A stretch of DNA of 64,000 nucleotides from Roseibium sp. MMSF_3544. GTDB lineage: Bacteria > Pseudomonadota > Alphaproteobacteria > Rhizobiales > Stappiaceae. Made by a program: the position numbers and the translations under genes. The notes beneath the pieces were generated by a model. It saw only the letters and a program-made list of their open reading frames with translations, had not been told where the DNA came from and did not search any database. The DNA lies in the NCBI RefSeq assembly GCF_030732845.1, contig NZ_JASHKA010000015.1:62001-126000 (forward strand), read 5' to 3'. Below, in pieces: positions 60,741-64,000 of this stretch (position 1 is its first letter; every line of letters begins with the position of its first letter).

Positions 60741-61440
60741 AGGCGGCCCTCACGGCAGTGGCCCGGATCGCCATGACGCAGGCGTTCACGGCAAAGGCGA
60801 TCAAGAGTAGGATGACGCCAAGAGCGAGCGCGAGCTGGAGGTTCCCCTTGGATGTTTCCAGAGCAATGGTCGTGGTCATGACCCGGGTAACGTGGTTGAT
60901 ATTGCCGCCGACGATCAGAACGGCCCCGACCTCGGCAACCGCGCGCCCGAACCCCGCCAGCGCGACCGTCAGAAGGCTGTATCGGGCATCCCAGAGCAAC
61001 GACACGAGCCGGTCAATCGCACCGACGCCAAGCGAAGCAAACTGCTCCGCGTATTCCCGGTTCAGATCGTCAACAACCTGGCGCGTCAGCGCCGCGACGA
61101 TGGGGGTCACGATAATCATCTGGGCAATGATCATGGCTGTCGGCGTATAGAGCAGACGGAGCGGGCCGAGCGGACCGGACGCGGACAGCAGCAGATAAAC
61201 AACCAGACCGACCACCACGGGCGGCAAACCCATAAGGGCGTTCAGGCTGACGGCCAGAAAAGTGCGCCCCGGGAATTTGAAAACGCCGACTGCCGCGCCA
61301 AGCGGCAGTCCGATCAGACACGCGAAGAAGACAGCCGTCAGGGTGACGCGCATCGACAGCCCGATGATTTCCATGAGATCCGGATCGAGTGCGAAAACGA
61401 GGGCGAACGCCCCGCCCAGCACGCTCCAGAAACTGTCCAT
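60733..61440 (-). CDS. tupB: Tungstate ABC transporter, permease
   Basis: A 235-residue permease with about five or six membrane spans (SMRVTLTAVFFACLIGLPLG, LNALMGLPPVVVGLVVYLLL) and the ATPase-docking region FGRAVAEVGAVLIVGGNINH. The ATG at 61440 follows GGGAGGA by 9 nt; a longer reading from 61542 lacks a ribosome-binding site. The 210 bp upstream hold the operon promoter; a half-site CGTTAT like that of ModE is seen on the minus strand near 61472, without its partner. Confidence 0.87.
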   Translation of the reverse strand: MDSFWSVLGGAFALVFALDPDLMEIIGLSMRVTLTAVFFACLIGLPLGAAVGVFKFPGRTFLAVSLNALMGLPPVVVGLVVYLLLSASGPLGPLRLLYTPTAMIIAQMIIVTPIVAALTRQVVDDLNREYAEQFASLGVGAIDRLVSLLWDARYSLLTVALAGFGRAVAEVGAVLIVGGNINHVTRVMTTTIALETSKGNLQLALALGVILLLIAFAVNACVMAIRATAVRAAYA

Positions 61441-61650
61441 TCCTGTCATTCCTCCCAGTGTTGGGAAAAAATAACGTAAAATGCACAAAAAACCAAATCG
61501 TGGACGGGGCAACCTGCGACAAAATTCGCCGCTGATTTTCACCTCCGGTCAAAAGCGGTGAAACTGCCAGTGATGCGTGAGGAACGCATTGGCTGGTTCA
61601 AGGGCAAATTCTGTCAGGAAATGCGGGAGACCGACGGTAAAGCTGCTGCC

Positions 61651-62031
61651 TTATTCAATGCCGCGCTCTTCAAGAACCTTCCTGGCAACGCGGAAGCATT
61701 CAAGCGCCTGCGGCACGCCGCAATAGATCCCGACCACGTGGATGATTGCCTGGATTTCTTTTTTGGTGACGCCGTTGTTGAGAGCTCCCCGGCAATGGAT
61801 TTCCCATTCCGTCATCTTGCCGAGTGCGCCAATCATCGCAAGGTTCATCATGGACCTGGTCTTGGCGTCGATCGTTTCGTCGCCCCAACCGAAGCCCCAG
61901 CACCAGGCGGTCATGGCTTCCTGGAATGGCAGCGTAAAATCATCCGCCTTGGCCAGGTTGTTCTCGACATACTCCGCGCCGAGCGTTGCCTTGCGCTGTT
62001 CCAGACCCTTTTCGAACAGATCCTGATCCAT
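61651..62031 (-). CDS. Carboxymuconolactone decarboxylase-family protein
   Basis: A 126-residue AhpD/PcaC-like helical protein (NLAMIGALGKMTEWEIHCRGAL, KKEIQAIIHVVGIYCGVPQAL, ECFRVARKVL). The region WCWGFGWGDETID and the single Cys in HCRGA do not form the CxxC of AhpD, so a peroxidase role is unlikely; PcaC-type decarboxylation is closer. It starts 3 bp after the aldehyde dehydrogenase gene, so both act in one pathway, probably breakdown of an aromatic or hydroxy acid. Confidence 0.82.
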   Translation of the reverse strand: MDQDLFEKGLEQRKATLGAEYVENNLAKADDFTLPFQEAMTAWCWGFGWGDETIDAKTRSMMNLAMIGALGKMTEWEIHCRGALNNGVTKKEIQAIIHVVGIYCGVPQALECFRVARKVLEERGIE

Positions 62032-62034
62032 CTC

Positions 62035-63486
62035 TTACCTCAGCTTGATCGCGACATTCTTGGTTTGAACGTAATTCAAGAGCGCTTCGCGTCCCTTTTC
62101 GCGACCGTAGCCGGATTTGCCGAAGCCGCCAAAGGGTGTTTCGACACCGCCTGCATACCATTCGTTGACGAAGACCTGCCCGGCGCGCAGCTTCTTCGAG
62201 GCACGCATGGCCCGGTCGATGTCGGATGTGAAGACACCGGCGACAAGTCCGTAAGGTGTGCCGTTTGCCATTTGAATTGCTTCGTCTTCCTGGCCGAATT
62301 TCAGAACCGAGAGGACAGGCCCGAAAACCTCGTCCCGGGCAATCGTCATTTCCGGGGAGACGCCGGTCATCACTGTCGGTTCCAGGAAAAACCCGGGCCG
62401 GTTCATGCGGTGACCGCCGGTTGCGATGCGGGCACCCTGGCGCTCTGCTTCAGACACCATTCCGGCAGCCCGCTGGCATTGTCCTTCGGATATCATTGCA
62501 CCCATATTCGGGCCGAAGTCGGGGAAGTCGAGACCACTGCCGACGGTAAGACCCTCCGCCGCGGAAACGATCCCGTCAACGAGTTTGTCGTGGACAGCCT
62601 CGTGTACAATCACGCGGGACATGGCCGAACAGACCTGACCGGCATTGAAATAGATGCCCCAGCGGACGTCCGACAAGAAGCTGTCCAGATCGGCATCGTC
62701 GTAGACGATCGCTGCGGACTTGCCGCCAAGTTCGAGGACGCAGGGAACAACGTTCCGGGCAGCTGCGCTCGCGATCGAAATGCCTGTCGCAACGGACCCG
62801 GTAAAGACGATCTGGTTGACGCCGGGATGACTGGAAAGCGCAGCACCGGCGTCCTTGCCGAGGCCGCAGAGAACGTTCAACGCGCCCTTTGGAAGCCCGC
62901 AGGCAATCGCGGCATCGGCGAAGTAGCGGTTGGTCAGCGGATCGAGTTCAGGTGTTTTCACGACGACAGCGCATCCGACGGCCAAGGCGGCCGACAATGA
63001 ACGGGCTGTCATTTCCATCGGGTAGTTCCAGGGAATGATCTGTGCGGAGACGCCGAAGGGTTCGTGGGTCGTAAAGTCAAAATATCCATCCCCAAGCGGG
63101 ATCGACCGGCCTTCCATTGTTTCGGCCTGGTTGCCGTAATACTCGAAGTAACGGGCGGCACCCTCGATCTCAAGCCTGGCTTCCCAAAGCGGTTTGCCCG
63201 CCTCCCTCGTCAGGACGGGGGCAATCTCGTCGATCCGATCGAGGATGTATTCACCCATCTTGCGCACAAGACGGCCGCGTTCGACGGGACGAAGTCCTGA
63301 CCACGCTCCGCTGTCACTCAGCGTTTGCGCCGCCTTGACGGCCCGGTCGACATCGGCCTCGTCCGCAATCGCCTGGTCGGCGAGCCAGTCACCGGTTGCG
63401 GGGTCAAGAACCGGGTACCGACCAGCGCCACCCTCACAATAATCGCCGTCGATGAAGTTGTGCCAATAGGCCGGTATCTCGGTCAC
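62035..63486 (-). CDS. Aldehyde dehydrogenase (betaine-aldehyde-dehydrogenase-like)
   Basis: A 483-residue NAD-dependent aldehyde dehydrogenase: IIPWNYPMEMTARSLSAALA, LELGGKSAAIVYDDADLDSF (general-base Glu), YFNAGQVCSAMSRVIVHE (nucleophile Cys) and EVFGPVLSVLKF. The start is GTG at 63486, overlapping the stop of the upstream gene (GTGA); a longer reading to 63651 is rejected. Substrate unknown. Confidence 0.9.
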   Translation of the reverse strand: MTEIPAYWHNFIDGDYCEGGAGRYPVLDPATGDWLADQAIADEADVDRAVKAAQTLSDSGAWSGLRPVERGRLVRKMGEYILDRIDEIAPVLTREAGKPLWEARLEIEGAARYFEYYGNQAETMEGRSIPLGDGYFDFTTHEPFGVSAQIIPWNYPMEMTARSLSAALAVGCAVVVKTPELDPLTNRYFADAAIACGLPKGALNVLCGLGKDAGAALSSHPGVNQIVFTGSVATGISIASAAARNVVPCVLELGGKSAAIVYDDADLDSFLSDVRWGIYFNAGQVCSAMSRVIVHEAVHDKLVDGIVSAAEGLTVGSGLDFPDFGPNMGAMISEGQCQRAAGMVSEAERQGARIATGGHRMNRPGFFLEPTVMTGVSPEMTIARDEVFGPVLSVLKFGQEDEAIQMANGTPYGLVAGVFTSDIDRAMRASKKLRAGQVFVNEWYAGGVETPFGGFGKSGYGREKGREALLNYVQTKNVAIKLR

Positions 63487-64000
63487 TGTGGTCTGATCCT
63501 GCTGGAGTACAATCGGTCGTAATGAGGCTTCATGCGCCGGTAGACGTGGCGGACACGCTCGGGCGCGTCGGCAAGCTCGACATATTTTCGTTTTTGAGGC
63601 CGAAGTCCCGTGGAGTTTTTCAGATTGGCGTGGAAAGACCCGCCGTCCCACCAGCTGTACTGTGCCGTATCGGCACCTGGTTCCCAGCTCAGCGCCTCTT
63701 CAATGAACGGGATGCCAACGGCGGCACAGAAAGCTTCAACCGTTTCGGCAGGCCGTTCCAGGAGATCTCCACTGTCGATCACCGGGGGTGAGGTGCCGTT
63801 CAGGGCCGACAACAGATCGAACAGCGCACGCTGCTCCGGAAATCCGACTTCGGCGGTGTCGAAATCGGGCCACTTGTCGTACATGGACGTGATCGTGAGG
63901 GCTGGATCCCGGATCAGGAAGGCATGTGTGAAGTTGGACAGAAACTCCGCATCCCACATGTGGCTGATATAGTGGGGAAAGTCCTTCAGAAAGACCGGGC
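63483..64000 (-). CDS. Sulfotransferase-like protein, C-terminal part (start outside window)
   Basis: The reading frame is open to the window edge, with 172 codons visible, starting PVFLKDFPHYISHMWDAEF. FTHAFLIRDPALTITSMYDK matches the 3'-phosphate-binding region of PAPS-dependent sulfotransferases (RDP...S), and VIDSGDLLERPAETVEAFCA is the usual later helix. The N-terminal PAPS-binding loop is outside the window. It is translationally coupled to the aldehyde dehydrogenase gene. Confidence 0.72.
   Translation of the reverse strand, partial: PVFLKDFPHYISHMWDAEFLSNFTHAFLIRDPALTITSMYDKWPDFDTAEVGFPEQRALFDLLSALNGTSPPVIDSGDLLERPAETVEAFCAAVGIPFIEEALSWEPGADTAQYSWWDGGSFHANLKNSTGLRPQKRKYVELADAPERVRHVYRRMKPHYDRLYSSRIRPQ

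Noticed and set aside
61460..61480. ModE operator upstream of tupB
   Set aside because: Only one CGTTAT half-site is present; the second half-site at the right spacing is missing.
61558..63000. 480-residue open frame on the plus strand
   Set aside because: Antisense to the carboxymuconolactone decarboxylase and aldehyde dehydrogenase genes.

Overview
The window looks like the chromosome of a marine or host-associated alphaproteobacterium of the Hyphomicrobiales, most like the Stappiaceae (Roseibium/Labrenzia group). This is an inference from the GlpVSTPQU-type glycerol transporter, the alphaproteobacterial formate dehydrogenase accessory set (DUF3305, DUF3306, DUF6494, DUF6505), RIME-like and palindromic intergenic repeats, high GC, and tight ATGA-coupled operons. 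No phage, insertion sequence, CRISPR array or canonical tRNA/rRNA gene was seen.

Layout. 1-5.3 kb: a leftward DUF2126 transglutaminase-like gene (cut by the window edge), then an orphan periplasmic binding protein and tryptophan 2,3-dioxygenase. 5.4-11.75 kb: a complete glycerol ABC importer (glpV-S-T-P-Q-U) behind an AT-rich region with CGAAA/TTCG operator-like repeats. 12.0-13.6 kb: a BlaI-type repressor coupled to an M56 (BlaR1-like) peptidase. 13.9-19.0 kb: an NAD-coupled [NiFe] hydrogenase operon hoxFUYHW with an FNR/FixK-like box upstream and no hyp genes. 19.5-26.0 kb (leftward): a seven-gene operon of uncharacterised function with the hallmarks of the 'GAK' system: Nudix, PhoU-like plus APH-like kinase, ATP-grasp, HprK-related kinase, histidine phosphatase, metallophosphoesterase, amphi-Trp.

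26.2-35.5 kb: RpiR regulator, N-formylglutamate amidohydrolase-like enzyme, TRAP transporter (small and large permeases, Tat-exported binding protein), glutamine synthetase-like ligase, aldehyde dehydrogenase and iron alcohol dehydrogenase. Together these would make a gamma-glutamylation route for an amino alcohol. 36.5-42.2 kb: an RNA-repair locus with rtcR divergent from rsr (bacterial Ro60) and rtcB. Between rsr and rtcB lies an 820-bp array of six noncoding RNA units that share one bipartite stem. Three carry large modules; two of those are circularly permuted class I tRNA mimics and one resembles a permuted class II tRNA. This is the most striking feature of the window.

42.2-43.6 kb: a Bcr/CflA-type exporter behind a 17-codon leader ORF and a strong terminator (attenuator-like). 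43.6-57.9 kb: a membrane-bound, Tat-exported formate dehydrogenase (catalytic subunit, four-cluster ferredoxin subunit, cytochrome b) with its accessory genes (TorD chaperone, Mrp carrier, lipoate/biotin-ligase-like protein, ferredoxin-rich protein, two c-type cytochrome proteins). 58-61.4 kb: an APH-like kinase and a tungstate ABC importer (tupBCA), which could supply metal to the formate dehydrogenase. 61.6-64 kb: a carboxymuconolactone-decarboxylase-family protein, an aldehyde dehydrogenase and the end of a sulfotransferase-like gene that leaves the window.

The hydrogenase, formate dehydrogenase and tungstate uptake suggest use of H2 and formate as auxiliary electron donors by a heterotroph that also scavenges glycerol and amino compounds.
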